A stretch of DNA of 64,000 nucleotides from Lepraria neglecta (taxonomy: Eukaryota; Ascomycota; Lecanoromycetes; Lecanorales; Stereocaulaceae). Shown piece after piece: positions 20,769 to 30,966 of the stretch. Made by a program: the position numbers and the translations under genes. Numbering within the stretch: position 1 is the first letter of the stretch; every line of letters starts with the position of its first letter. Below the pieces are notes generated by a model. It was not told the DNA's origin and searched no databases. It was given only the letters and a program-made list of their open reading frames with translations. The DNA lies in contig CM065646.1 in NCBI GenBank assembly GCA_033220425.1, forward strand, positions 1,743,501-1,807,500. The letters run 5' to 3'.

Positions 20769-23281
20769 TTGAAAATTGACTTTTGGCTTGATGTGACGCT
20801 TCTAAAAGGTCATGCTGACTCCGAATTCCACTGGTGGTTGGGTATTTTCTCCACTGAATATTATCAATCAGAGGAAAATTTTGATCATTGGAGCACACCA
20901 CAGCTGCTTCTCGAATCTGTTAATAGAGGTTGCCATTTATGCGCCTTGATGTGGGCTCAAATGAGCTCTGAACAGCAGGATACCCTAATGGCTGGGGACG
21001 AACGAGTCGTCGAAGAAATGGAAGACGAACTTCAGTTAGCAAACATATTAGCACCAGCCGAAGTCTCCAACATTCGAAATGAACATCACCTACCAAGGCG
21101 CATCCGAGTTAGAATTGCTAAATGGGGCACGGACTCCTCGACGTCACTGAGTCTCATTCCACACTTCGGAGGCACAAAGATTCCGAGGAATTGGTACGTG
21201 ACAGTCCGAGGTGCAGATGGCAAAGGTCTAAAGTCTCAACATCGTAATGAAATTGCCGATGAGATTACAATCCTTGCGCCTAGCGAACACAGTATGCCCT
21301 TCCCCGCATTACACTTCTCCCCCCTTCGCAGCTAACGCATTACAGCCTTCAGAGGACAGGGCCCTGTCATACTTCCTCTCGCCAATTCTACCGGGAGTAA
21401 TTCAGCCATACGCCTTGCTCGGACGTGGCTAGAGCAAACAGCCAGCTCCTGGCACGAACGAAGGAATCGACCGTCACGCAATCTGCCTGGTCGTCTCATC
21501 GATGTCACGTATCAACGTACTAAAGTAAAGCTTGTGCCACGAAAGGAGGTTACCAGAGACAAAGACCCAAAAGATGTGGCATACGCTACTCTTGCCCATT
21601 GTTGGGGCCCTGCAGATTTCTTGACTCTCACAACTTCCAACTTCAAGAACTTTTGCCAAGGCATCGAAGTCAAATTGTTGGCCCAATCATTCTAGGATGC
21701 TATATCTGTCACTCACCGACTAGGGTGTCAGTACCTGTGGATCGATTCTCTTTGCATTATCCACGACTCAGGCGAAGATTGGATGAGGGAGTCATCAAAA
21801 ATGGTGGATGTCTTTCGCATTGCAGAGCTCACCATTGCGGCTGCTTCAGCTTGGCAGTCTTCGGAACGCTTTTTCGTGGATCAAAATCCGCTGGCTTTGA
21901 GCCTATGTCTACTGGCGCTTGACGTGAAAGGCCAAAAAAGGGTACCAAAGGGTCTATATGCCATGCGTTCACGCCAGAGAGTAGAAGGTTCTTGGGAGCG
22001 TGACGTCAGCCTGTCGCGGCTATACCACAGGGCATGGGTCCTTCAAGAACAAATGCTATCTGCCAATGTACTCTACTTTAGTCAGACAGAGCTTCATTGG
22101 AGTACGGGGGGTCCCAGAGTTGATGGAGTCGAACGGACCCAAGAACCAGCTGGCAACTAGTCTTAGACAGGACATGTTTGATGCTAGGCCTAGTAGAATG
22201 TTTACCAACGTGCCTATTGGACGGCACATCTACTTGGATGATAATTTCTCAATGAACGTGTTTGCGGATTGCTCAGCGCTGCGGACGTGGAAGCGAAGAA
22301 CCATCTTTCGAGGCCTCACATCAAACCTTGGTGGGATATGGTAAAACTTTATACACACAGGTCAATGACCAGGTCAGAGGATAAGTTGATAGCGATCTCC
22401 GGTATTGCATCCTTCGTGCAGCAGGAGAGCGCTGAAGAGTTCCCCTTAGACTACGTCGGAGGTATATGGAGCCAGAGCCTGACTTCAGGCCTACTGTGGT
22501 ACGTTGACAAGGACAGACGATTGTCTAGACCTTCGAAATACCGCGCACCTTCCTGGTCATGGGCGGCCGTGGATGGATTCATCACCAACGACTCCTTGGA
22601 ACTTGGCCCGTCTACTTCCGGACTTGAGATACTTGAGCAGATGATCACGGGCCCTATTTCCACCTCCAACGATAGCGATGATGGGCTTAATAAATGAGGA
22701 CAGCTACTTGAGAGTACGGGGCAAATTGAAGCAAGCTATTTGGCGGAAGGCTAACCAAGACGAAAACGACTTGTACTATATGAGACAGACAGCGTTCAGG
22801 GAAGAACTTACTCTGGGTGACTTTGAAAAAGACTCGGGAGCCGATCAGTGCTATCTCGCATAATCCTGACGCCGGCGTGGAAGCATACCATCTCTGCACA
22901 ATCACTACCTCATCAGTATCCCACACCCCCAAAGACATCGGCTACTTCCTTCCCGATCCAACAACAGACGACCTGCCCCAAGATATGTACTGCCTACAAA
23001 TCAAAGTCGAACCTGCGTCCGACCTCGGAAAGAATGATCCCCTAAGAGTGTGGGCGGTCAGAGGACTGGCATTGACGCCTACTGGTAGAGCAGAGAACGA
23101 ATTTACAAGGGTGGAATACTTTGAGCTTGAGCGCAAAGGTGAGGACTTGAGATGGCCTGATATCGCCACGGGGATGTTGAGTCATAGGAATGTGTATGAT
23201 CCTATTAGGAGGTGGCCTGATGTTGATCCTCGTGGGTTCTTTGGGGAGGGTTGTGAGGAGAGGGAGATTGTGCTTCGGTGA
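20769..23281 (+). pseudogene. HET-domain (heterokaryon incompatibility) gene, inactivated
   Basis: HET proteins control non-self recognition after hyphal fusion. Domain signatures in order: N-terminal C-x2-C in RGCHLCALMW, then YATLAHCWGP, LTTSNFKNF, DAI-VTHRLGCQYLWIDSLCI, EDW-RESSKMVDVF, TIAAASA, LYHRAWVLQEQMLS, DKLIAISGIA, RAPSWSWAAVDG. A normal 54-nt intron spans 21292-21345 (CTAAC branch point). Lesions: TAG at 21693 exactly where the family has Gln/Lys-Asp-Ala, and frame changes at about 22100-22170, 22260-22290, near 22690 and about 22860. The C-terminal frame 22817-23281 ends EEREIVLR, a HET-like ending. No ATG is visible in the first exon frame, so the 5' end may be lost. Described as broken; I do not propose a repaired product. 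Confidence 0.85.
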
Positions 23282-23986
23282 CCGTCTAGGGGGGACAACG
23301 CCGAAAGACTTTGGCGAGGTGTATGCTTGCGAGCTGCGGCATGGAAAGCACAACTCTCACCTTGGCTTGGGGCGGTTAGTGTGGAATTCTCCTCTTGCGA
23401 AGAGAAAGAACCACGTTACCCAGTCAATCTGCCGAAAGATAACGACCTCGGTGTTGGTTATCTACAAGTGCAATGGTGGGCGAAAAGTCGTCAAAGGTGC
23501 GCTCTGCATGGGGTAAGAGCCTGTGATGTTTGGCTTTCTCTAGAAGCTTCGACAAAGCCGCATCTAGACTTGAGGGGTCAGGTATTCTGGCTGGTCAGCA
23601 GAACCACGAGCTCTTTAAAGAATTTTTGTCGTTCGGGAGATTTCCCTAAGATTTTCCGAAAACCTTTATATTTAATCTTTTAATAACAACTTCTGCTATA
23701 GTTAATAAAATCTAGTTACTCGAGAAGAACTATAATTGCGAGAGCTAGCTCTGTAATAATTTCTAAGTAGAATTCAGAATTATCTTACTTTAAAATATTC
23801 CTTGGGAGGGGGAGAGAACAGGGCGCAGCGCCAAGCTTTCCTATGAATCTTGCATCTACTAATTCATGCAAATGGAACAACACCGGCTAAATCTCCTGAC
23901 ACCCGGTTTCTTGCTCCAAGAGCTCCAAAGTGATTATTAGTTGCTTTTTGCTCAAGAGTTCCTCTCTCCAAAGATGAAGCCAAGCA
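23282..23986. other. Spacer with AT-rich patch
   Basis: 23640-23800 is strongly AT-rich (many TA steps, short ORFs only) compared with flanks of normal composition. This is compatible with old RIP mutation or a transposon scar. No gene is supported. Confidence 0.45.
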
Positions 23987-25288
23987 ATGACTCATCCAAT
24001 AGAGATTCTCATTCATATCTCAGGTCCAAGTCGAGGCACAGACGATGCTCGATACCGGAGAGAAGCATTGGGACTCTTGAATTTTGAGCCCGTGGAGAGG
24101 CATGAATTGCAAGGGTCTGAAGAGAGTGGAGATAGGAATGATGGAAAAGAGCATATAATTATACGAGGGAGCTTGAAGGCACAAAGAGCCGAACCTGGGC
24201 AGACGCAGTCAAATATACGAAACAGCTGGACGCAACATGACCATACACCTCACATGCACCGCTCTGGAAGAGCAGACAAACCTAGCAAAGCATTGCCAAA
24301 TGCAATTAATACTCCTCTTCCTCAACTGATGACACCATCAATCACCAGACCTACTCCAAATTCCGCTATTCAACGGACAACAATCAAAGAAACGCCTCAC
24401 CTCTTAATCGCCCGCACACCAGCTCTTCCACGACCACGCACAGCCCCTACCCAACCTTCAAATACTCACGCAACCCCTTCTCTCCGTCGAACACAATCAG
24501 ATTCCTGGCAAACGCCCCCAAGCGTAATTCCAGACTCCCAGCCCATGCCACCCTCCACCAGCCTGCCCGAAATATCCAGCTCCCCAATCCTGAAGCGTCC
24601 ATATTTGCTATCAAGCTCTCCATCACCCACCAGGCCACCAGACTCGCCACTTCGGAAGCGTGCAAGGCTACAAATGGTGTCATCACCGCCATCAGAACTC
24701 CATGGAGCGGCCGCAGCCGCCGACAAGGCACCTACATCCGAAGAAGCACCGACATCCTCAGCGGTCGATCCAGACTCTACATCCTCCTCTCCACCTGCTC
24801 TCAAACCAAACTCGCTCGAAATTCACCCTCCGCACCCCAAAACCTCAGACGCACACTTCAAAACGCATCTAACGCCATCGCTCCGCACTCTGAGTACCAA
24901 GCTTCTCAAATACTACAAACCCCATACCACCACCCGTCCACTCATAAACGTAGAGCGGGGGCACTGGTTCGTCCGGCTCTCAACCTTCGACTCTACACTC
25001 CTGACGAAATTCTGGGACTTCCTCGGCAAATTTGTTGGCCAAGGGCAGGCCGGGTTTGGGACACGGTGTTTTCGGGAGATGGTAGATGTAGGCAATGGCA
25101 AAGAGACTGGAAGTGACAAGGAGAACCACACGCCAGGGCAGCAAGAGGAAATAGCCAAGATCTACTGCTTTGGCGAAGTCGTGGGCGAGATATGGATAGT
25201 GTTATTCCTGGCTACAGAGCGGAGAATAAAGGGTGTGGGCGCGAAGTGGATTGATGCGGCTGGAGAGGCTGTGGTGATCATGAACTAG
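23987..25288 (+). CDS. Pro/Ser-rich protein with C-terminal globular domain, unknown function
   Basis: A 433-aa single-exon gene. The first 300 residues are low-complexity (Pro, Ser, Thr) with a basic motif SPLRKRARLQ that could be a nuclear localisation signal. The folded part is the last 140 residues: LRTLSTKLLKYYKPH, LINVERGHWFVRLSTFD, LLTKFWDFLGKFVGQGQAGF, then IYCFGEVVGEIWIVLFLATE. The ERGHWF...FW.FL...GAG-like arrangement looks conserved across fungi to me, but I cannot name the family. An ATG 14 bp upstream (23973) is in another frame and stops after about 37 codons, so it is a possible short uORF. Confidence 0.75.
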   Translation: MTHPIEILIHISGPSRGTDDARYRREALGLLNFEPVERHELQGSEESGDRNDGKEHIIIRGSLKAQRAEPGQTQSNIRNSWTQHDHTPHMHRSGRADKPSKALPNAINTPLPQLMTPSITRPTPNSAIQRTTIKETPHLLIARTPALPRPRTAPTQPSNTHATPSLRRTQSDSWQTPPSVIPDSQPMPPSTSLPEISSSPILKRPYLLSSSPSPTRPPDSPLRKRARLQMVSSPPSELHGAAAAADKAPTSEEAPTSSAVDPDSTSSSPPALKPNSLEIHPPHPKTSDAHFKTHLTPSLRTLSTKLLKYYKPHTTTRPLINVERGHWFVRLSTFDSTLLTKFWDFLGKFVGQGQAGFGTRCFREMVDVGNGKETGSDKENHTPGQQEEIAKIYCFGEVVGEIWIVLFLATERRIKGVGAKWIDAAGEAVVIMN

Positions 25289-26032
25289 GGACACGGTCAT
25301 CTCTGGATAGTCTACGGCCTTATGAGTTACGAAGCCATGAATGCATTTTGTTGGATGGGGTCCCATGTTTGAGAATGTATAGGTGCATAAACTATACATT
25401 GTGCACAAGTTCTTTATATGGCTAGTGCTATCCATATTCATATGCGTTTCTGGCGGCATTGGTGGGGAGTTTGGATTGGGTTGGGATTGGAACGATACCC
25501 TTGGATAGCGAATATGCAGTGAATTGAACACTTTTGAAGCGTTGAAATGACCAAATCCCCTTGCCAGTGACCAAAAAAAAAACCGACAGGAACGGAGCTC
25601 TCCACAATCTAATGTTTGCAGCCTTAGGGCGTCGCCGGTCAAATCTTCTAGCCATCTTTTCTGAAAACTGAGTTATTAGTCTTTCTTTTTCTAACGTCAA
25701 GCAGCTAAACACATGGACTCCAACAGCGAGGGGAAGTAATGAAGCTGCCAAAATTATGGTACGGCAATCAGTGCTAGCACCGCTTGACTGTTCGCTCAGA
25801 TTCAATTCCTTCGGTCAATGATTTACAGGTTGGAGAGCATGGACGTATGCATTATCAATTTCATTAAGTATCCCGTTCTGTCTATTCGATGGGGTATAAA
25901 GCGCTATAATCAACAAAATTCAACAACGGTGCTGTCTATTCATATACGTCAATCAATGCAATACAGAGAGAGCAGTTATTATCCCGCAAACCCTTAATTT
26001 TTTCCTGTATGTTGCTCACTCCATTTCCTCTC
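25289..26032. other. Convergent intergenic region
   Basis: 744 bp between two convergent genes. Minus-strand ORFs at 25202-25805 overlap each other in two frames and lack motifs. Nothing else seen. Confidence 0.5.
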
Positions 26033-29000
26033 TCAGCCAGTCTCCCAATTCTGCCACGTGCAAGAACACCCCCCACTCCCCCCATCAATACCACCAGGCC
26101 CACCCTGCGCAGTCGTAACATTAGTAGCTCCAAATGGTCCCATCGCCTTATTCACAAGCTGTCCTCCAAATCCACGATCCTCAATTTGCAGCTTCTTTTC
26201 GCTTGGAACAATATGCTCCTGATCACCCACGCCGTAGCAGTAGATCATCTTCGAGCTAATGTCGCCACCATGGCGGTCAAGGGTGATGGTTACAGGGTAA
26301 GGGAAGGAGCCAGGTTGGGCGAAGTCGTTGGCGGAGGAGCTGGTGATGGTGGTTGCGTTGGTGTTCTGTAATGATTTGGTGCCGTTAGTGGATCCGAGAA
26401 GAGGTGTCGAGTTCCCCTTCTTTGTCCACATTCGCACGAGGAAACGAGTTTGAGCCCAGGTGCAACGGACTGAGGCTGCGATTTCGTCTGCGCCGCCATC
26501 TTTATCGTCGGGGTCGGGTGCGATGTTGCTGGAAGTTGCGTTGAGGGGCGCGGTGGATTTAAGGAAGATGGAGCGGTCGAAGTAAGTGTAGAAGCCGTAG
26601 TGTTCGGTGTCTAGCCCCTTGTTGTAAAGGCGAAGAGGCTGATTGGTTGGATAAGGGTAGAGGTTGGCTCCTGCGGCAGTGCCATTGGGGTTGCTGTCCG
26701 GTGGTGGTATTGCACTGCCAGTATCAGGGAATTGGTCACTGCTGTTCGTTGCGCTGCTGCTGCTACTGCTGGAGCGTTTTACAAGCCGAGAGGGTAATTT
26801 GGTGGCAGGCATGAAACTGACGAAGAATGGTGTGTAATAGCCATCGAGAGATCCCAAGATCTGATCCGTGGAATTCCCAAGAAAATTTTGGTCTTCAAAA
26901 CTCGGAGGTGCCGGATCAGAAGTGTATTGATCACTCCTCCTCAGCAGATTCCGAATCTCAAGCATTTTATGGCGTATAAAGCCGCCTGCGCTGACCGCGT
27001 TGGCGATGTGTCCGTAGGACCTCCTGTTGACACTCGATGAATTCCCTGCAGCAGCATTCGCCGTAGCATTCGTCCCGTTTTGAAAAAGGATCTGTATCCT
27101 AAAGTTTGGCTGGTTTGGTTCGTTGGGTAGGATACCCTGCTGCTCTTCTTTGGGCACCGCACAACTCCACATAGTCTGTGGCTCTACACATCCGGAGACT
27201 GCACCCACGTTTTGTGGCTGGACTATCGTAGAGAAGCCTGTAGGTATTGGTGGGAACCCAGTCAAGTTCAGCCATTGAGATTGCACGGGCATTTTGTTGT
27301 TCGATTTCCGGGTCAGTGTCATGGCGAGGACTAGGATCAGGACGATCAACAGAACGAGCCCAGTCGCTATAGCAATCATGATCCTCTTTTCCTTCTTATT
27401 CTTAGGCTTAGCGCTCCTGAAGCAATTTCTGCACTTCGGAAGCTTTCCGGATTTGGTTTCTCTTGCAGGAACATCCTTTTCCCGGACCTCCCATGTCCGC
27501 GAATCCTTGAATTTGCCCTTTGGCGGTGGGTATAAATCTGCGAGAGTAGTCTGCCTAGGTGGTTCATATTTTCGGTCAGCTTCTTGGTAGTAGGAATCTC
27601 GGTCTCTGTTGAAAATGCCCCATTGGGTGATAGGAGTCTTAGGAGGCATGGCAGGCTCGACAGGCTTTCTGCGGACTTCGTCCATTGGTATTGCATCTTT
27701 TGGCGCCTGCCTTTGCATCCCAGGGCTTATGGGCTCAGGCGACGCAGGTTGGTCATATCTGGTTTTATACGGCGCTGGAGTACGATCCGGAGGCATTACA
27801 GCGATGAATTTTTTGGGTGGCTTCTCTTTCTTATTAGGTGTCTCTTTCTCAGTCGACGAATATACTGGGGGTTGACGAGGAGGAAACTCTTCTAGTGGCG
27901 AAGGTTCTTCAACCGCCCTGGACTGCGCCGGCTCCTCTCGCGGCAACGGAGGCTGAGCGGCTGGCCCTGGTTCAGGAGCACGCACAACGGGTGCAACATG
28001 AGCTTCTTGAACCATGGGTGTGGCGTCAAACTCGTCAATAACCGTAGCCTCGCTGTCAGGTCTAGCTTTTGATTTGGGAGTGCTAGCTTCATGGAAAGCG
28101 GCAGAAGACCGATTCCTGGCAGTTTGGTCGACAGCAAGCAATTGTGGCTGCTCTTTCTGAGGGTCTTCAGGTATTCCATAAATTCCATTTGGGCCCGCAT
28201 CCATGCCTCTCGACAAAGCGCCCATTCCAGCTGGTAAAGCCTTAATAGAATCAGTCCTTCTTGGCACGCAGGTATGATTCTGGCACTCAAAAAAGGGCTC
28301 TGGACTATGCATGTCGTAAAGGCATGCCTCATAATACTCTGCTGCTGCTCCAAATCCCTCAAACTTCGCCGGCGGAGGCGATAAGTTCACGCCTGTTGGC
28401 TGACCAATGACGAGAGTGCCCCTTTTTTTGGTTGGACTATCATCGAAGTTTAGAGCTCTCTTCTCACACTCAGCCTCCAGAGTCGAATCTGTCCAGCTAG
28501 TATGACTACTCCCCGGGCCGTGTAACTTTGGTGATTCCGGATATGGAGAACGACTCGATTTCTCCAGATCGCGGTCATGGTCGGATTTGCCGGAGTGGAG
28601 AGGATCCTGTTCGGCTGGAGCTGGCTCGTGCGGTGGTGTTGAAGAGGGGAATTTGAACGTCATAGGCGATTTGGGGAAGAACGGAGATACAATATGATTC
28701 CACCAGCCCTGTGAGCGATGCCGCGTAGCAAGCGTGTCCATGCTGGCCTGTTTGGTCAGAACTCTTAGCTGAGACTTTCTAGAGTTCGATCTTTCTTTAG
28801 CAGTCATTGGAGTATCCTCATCATCGAACACTGTGCACGTGGATACAATTCTTGAGCGTTCATCCTTGGCTCGCCTCTCGTTAGCCTGATTCACATGAGC
28901 ATTGTGCTTTCTTGCATCCGGTGGCAGCGGTGGTATGGGCGGGACGATTGAGGAATCGATGACCCGGCCATCGGGATATGGTGGTGGAACTTGAGAATAG

Positions 29001-29776
29001 ACACTCGATGCTGCTCTCTGGCGAGTATGAAATGCTTCCTCCTCGTCTCCGGTAGACCATGGTGCCTGCTCATTCGCCGGTGTGGTCAAAGTGATCGTCG
29101 GTGCAATCGAGGGACGTCTACCAAGTGTACGCTGGTCGTTCACGCCCTTTGGCTCTATGGGAGTTCCCTCTGGGCTTGTAGCATGGTGATCAAGCTCCCC
29201 TGGCGATAAAGATAGCCCTATGACCACAGCTCGGTCTGAGGGAGACAGATTGGAGAATTTGCTTGAGGCACGAGTCAGGTCGCCTATCCGACCCTTTGAG
29301 CTCGAAGGCTTAAGATTCCTCTTAGACTGCTGGTGCCCAAGGCCAAGTGTCTCGACAGACATAGCTCGCGATCGAGGAACTGGTCTCTCTTTTCCTTGCA
29401 ATCCTAGACCTTGCTCTTGCCTTTCATGCCGTTCGGCAGCCTTCTGGGCCAGTGTTGGGGTTTTCGAGAAGTTTGTAGTGACGTGCAGCCCCTGCCATCG
29501 TAGCTTGTTCGAGGTCTTATCTTGCTTGGTCCCCCACTCACCCTTCGTCGGCTTCGGTGGTGCATATGCCTCATTCCCTTGAGCAGGCTGTCCTTGCCCG
29601 CCTCGACTCTGTGACAAGTGTATTTGATGTTGTGGAGGGCTTCGAGACGCATTGGGTGTGGTAGGAGAGAGGACCTCCTCTCCCATGGGTGAGGAGAAAG
29701 GCATTCTTGGGACGTTACTGGGGGCAAGCTGCAGGCGCTGAGGGGTAGCATTGTTAGGTCGTTGATTCGATGTCAT
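26033..29776 (-). CDS. Large single-pass membrane glycoprotein, unknown function
   Basis: A 1247-aa single-exon gene. About 790 N-terminal residues are disordered and rich in Pro, Ser, Glu and Lys. A Lys/Arg-rich stop-transfer (KPKNKKEKR) is followed by one strong transmembrane helix (residues about 795-820, IMIAIATGLVLLIVLILVLA). About 430 residues lie beyond it with many N-glycosylation sites (NGT, NAT, NSS, NDT-like) and paired Cys (GCVEPQTMWSCAVP; CSCTW at the end). By the positive-inside rule the N-terminus is cytoplasmic and the C-terminus outside (type II). No catalytic motif is seen. Such proteins recur in filamentous ascomycetes and may anchor to the cell surface (inference). Confidence 0.8.
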   Translation of the reverse strand: MTSNQRPNNATPQRLQLAPSNVPRMPFSSPMGEEVLSPTTPNASRSPPQHQIHLSQSRGGQGQPAQGNEAYAPPKPTKGEWGTKQDKTSNKLRWQGLHVTTNFSKTPTLAQKAAERHERQEQGLGLQGKERPVPRSRAMSVETLGLGHQQSKRNLKPSSSKGRIGDLTRASSKFSNLSPSDRAVVIGLSLSPGELDHHATSPEGTPIEPKGVNDQRTLGRRPSIAPTITLTTPANEQAPWSTGDEEEAFHTRQRAASSVYSQVPPPYPDGRVIDSSIVPPIPPLPPDARKHNAHVNQANERRAKDERSRIVSTCTVFDDEDTPMTAKERSNSRKSQLRVLTKQASMDTLATRHRSQGWWNHIVSPFFPKSPMTFKFPSSTPPHEPAPAEQDPLHSGKSDHDRDLEKSSRSPYPESPKLHGPGSSHTSWTDSTLEAECEKRALNFDDSPTKKRGTLVIGQPTGVNLSPPPAKFEGFGAAAEYYEACLYDMHSPEPFFECQNHTCVPRRTDSIKALPAGMGALSRGMDAGPNGIYGIPEDPQKEQPQLLAVDQTARNRSSAAFHEASTPKSKARPDSEATVIDEFDATPMVQEAHVAPVVRAPEPGPAAQPPLPREEPAQSRAVEEPSPLEEFPPRQPPVYSSTEKETPNKKEKPPKKFIAVMPPDRTPAPYKTRYDQPASPEPISPGMQRQAPKDAIPMDEVRRKPVEPAMPPKTPITQWGIFNRDRDSYYQEADRKYEPPRQTTLADLYPPPKGKFKDSRTWEVREKDVPARETKSGKLPKCRNCFRSAKPKNKKEKRIMIAIATGLVLLIVLILVLAMTLTRKSNNKMPVQSQWLNLTGFPPIPTGFSTIVQPQNVGAVSGCVEPQTMWSCAVPKEEQQGILPNEPNQPNFRIQILFQNGTNATANAAAGNSSSVNRRSYGHIANAVSAGGFIRHKMLEIRNLLRRSDQYTSDPAPPSFEDQNFLGNSTDQILGSLDGYYTPFFVSFMPATKLPSRLVKRSSSSSSSATNSSDQFPDTGSAIPPPDSNPNGTAAGANLYPYPTNQPLRLYNKGLDTEHYGFYTYFDRSIFLKSTAPLNATSSNIAPDPDDKDGGADEIAASVRCTWAQTRFLVRMWTKKGNSTPLLGSTNGTKSLQNTNATTITSSSANDFAQPGSFPYPVTITLDRHGGDISSKMIYCYGVGDQEHIVPSEKKLQIEDRGFGGQLVNKAMGPFGATNVTTAQGGPGGIDGGSGGCSCTWQNWETG

Positions 29777-30966
29777 GTTTCAAGGTAGCATTCTCGATGA
29801 GGGATTCAGTGTGGCTGGTGGGGAGGGACTGTTAGCTGAAGCTTGTGAATGTAGATGGTGGCTTACAATGACAGTTGAAAGGTACAATGAAGTTGTACAA
29901 TGATTAGTCACGGCGGGTGTATGATGTTCAGATCCTATTGACGGTCTCTCTTCGATCACTTCTTGGCTGCCGTTGGTAATCGTCAATAAGATCTCGATTC
30001 ACAGCAAGAAGATTCGTAATGTTTCAATGTCAATCATCAATAGAGAAACGAGAGTGAACACGTCAGCAGACAGAAAGGCAATGCATAATGTCGTAGCCAG
30101 GTCTTATGCGGCCTCTTCTCAGATCAAAACAAATAGGGTAGCGGGTATCACTGTGTCACCGCGAGACGATGAGGAAGAAACAACAGCGCAACTTCGGCCA
30201 ATGTTGAAGATCTCATCGCCATCTCGTCCTCATGTCAGCCCCAAATTAGCACACCACCAACTATCAAACGGCTCCTGGGCCATGCCTATGTGGCCGCCTC
30301 TTCCGTCTGTAAGTATAGCAACCCGGAGCGCTTAACCAACGGAATCTGCATTTCTTCATGATGATAGGGTACCAGAATCATCAAACAAATCCTATTTGAG
30401 GGCTGCCGTTATTCTTGTACTGCTAGCCGCTGCAGGAAAAGTACTGGGAGATGGTAGGAGTGGATGGGAAGGATAGATGAGGTCCGACGGATCCTTGAAA
30501 CCCCGCCAAACCAATCAAATGCAGGCCAACGCGAAAACACGATGTCAGGTGATTTGGAGTTGGCGCTTAGGTGCTAGAACTATTTTTGGGTATCTTGAGT
30601 GCTGGCTATGAGTGTATGAAGATTTGGAGGTCGGAAACGCTTGTGGAAATGTGGTTGTGAGTCATCTTCAGGGGAAAGACATGGTGTTCGACTAGGGTCC
30701 AAATGCTGATCAATTGATGCTATTTTATTTTATACATTAAGAATCAGAAAGCTGAGGTATCAAGGAAAGGTCTATAGGATACATGCACAAACACCTCGAA
30801 ATGATAGAGTATACCCAGAAGACATCATATGGGCGTCCGAATCCGCCTCTAAGCGGCGAAGGCTTGATGACGGAATAAAATGGCGAGCCCAGCTGCAGAC
30901 GCAATGTTGAAACAGTAATATAAAATATGTCCCCTGGACTCCGAAATAGACTCGCCTCATGTGTTC
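29777..30966. other. Intergenic region between two minus-strand genes
   Basis: 1.2 kb. It should hold the promoter and 5' UTR of the large membrane protein and the 3' UTR of the GT34 gene. A 120-codon ORF (29973-30335, +) has no coding character. Confidence 0.5.

Noticed and set aside
25202-25805. Overlapping minus-strand ORFs of 146 and 125 codons
   Set aside because: Two frames over the same DNA and over a real gene's 3' end, no motif, no splice signals.
29973-30335. 120-codon ORF upstream of the large membrane protein
   Set aside because: Reads through promoter sequence, with no homology signal and poor composition.
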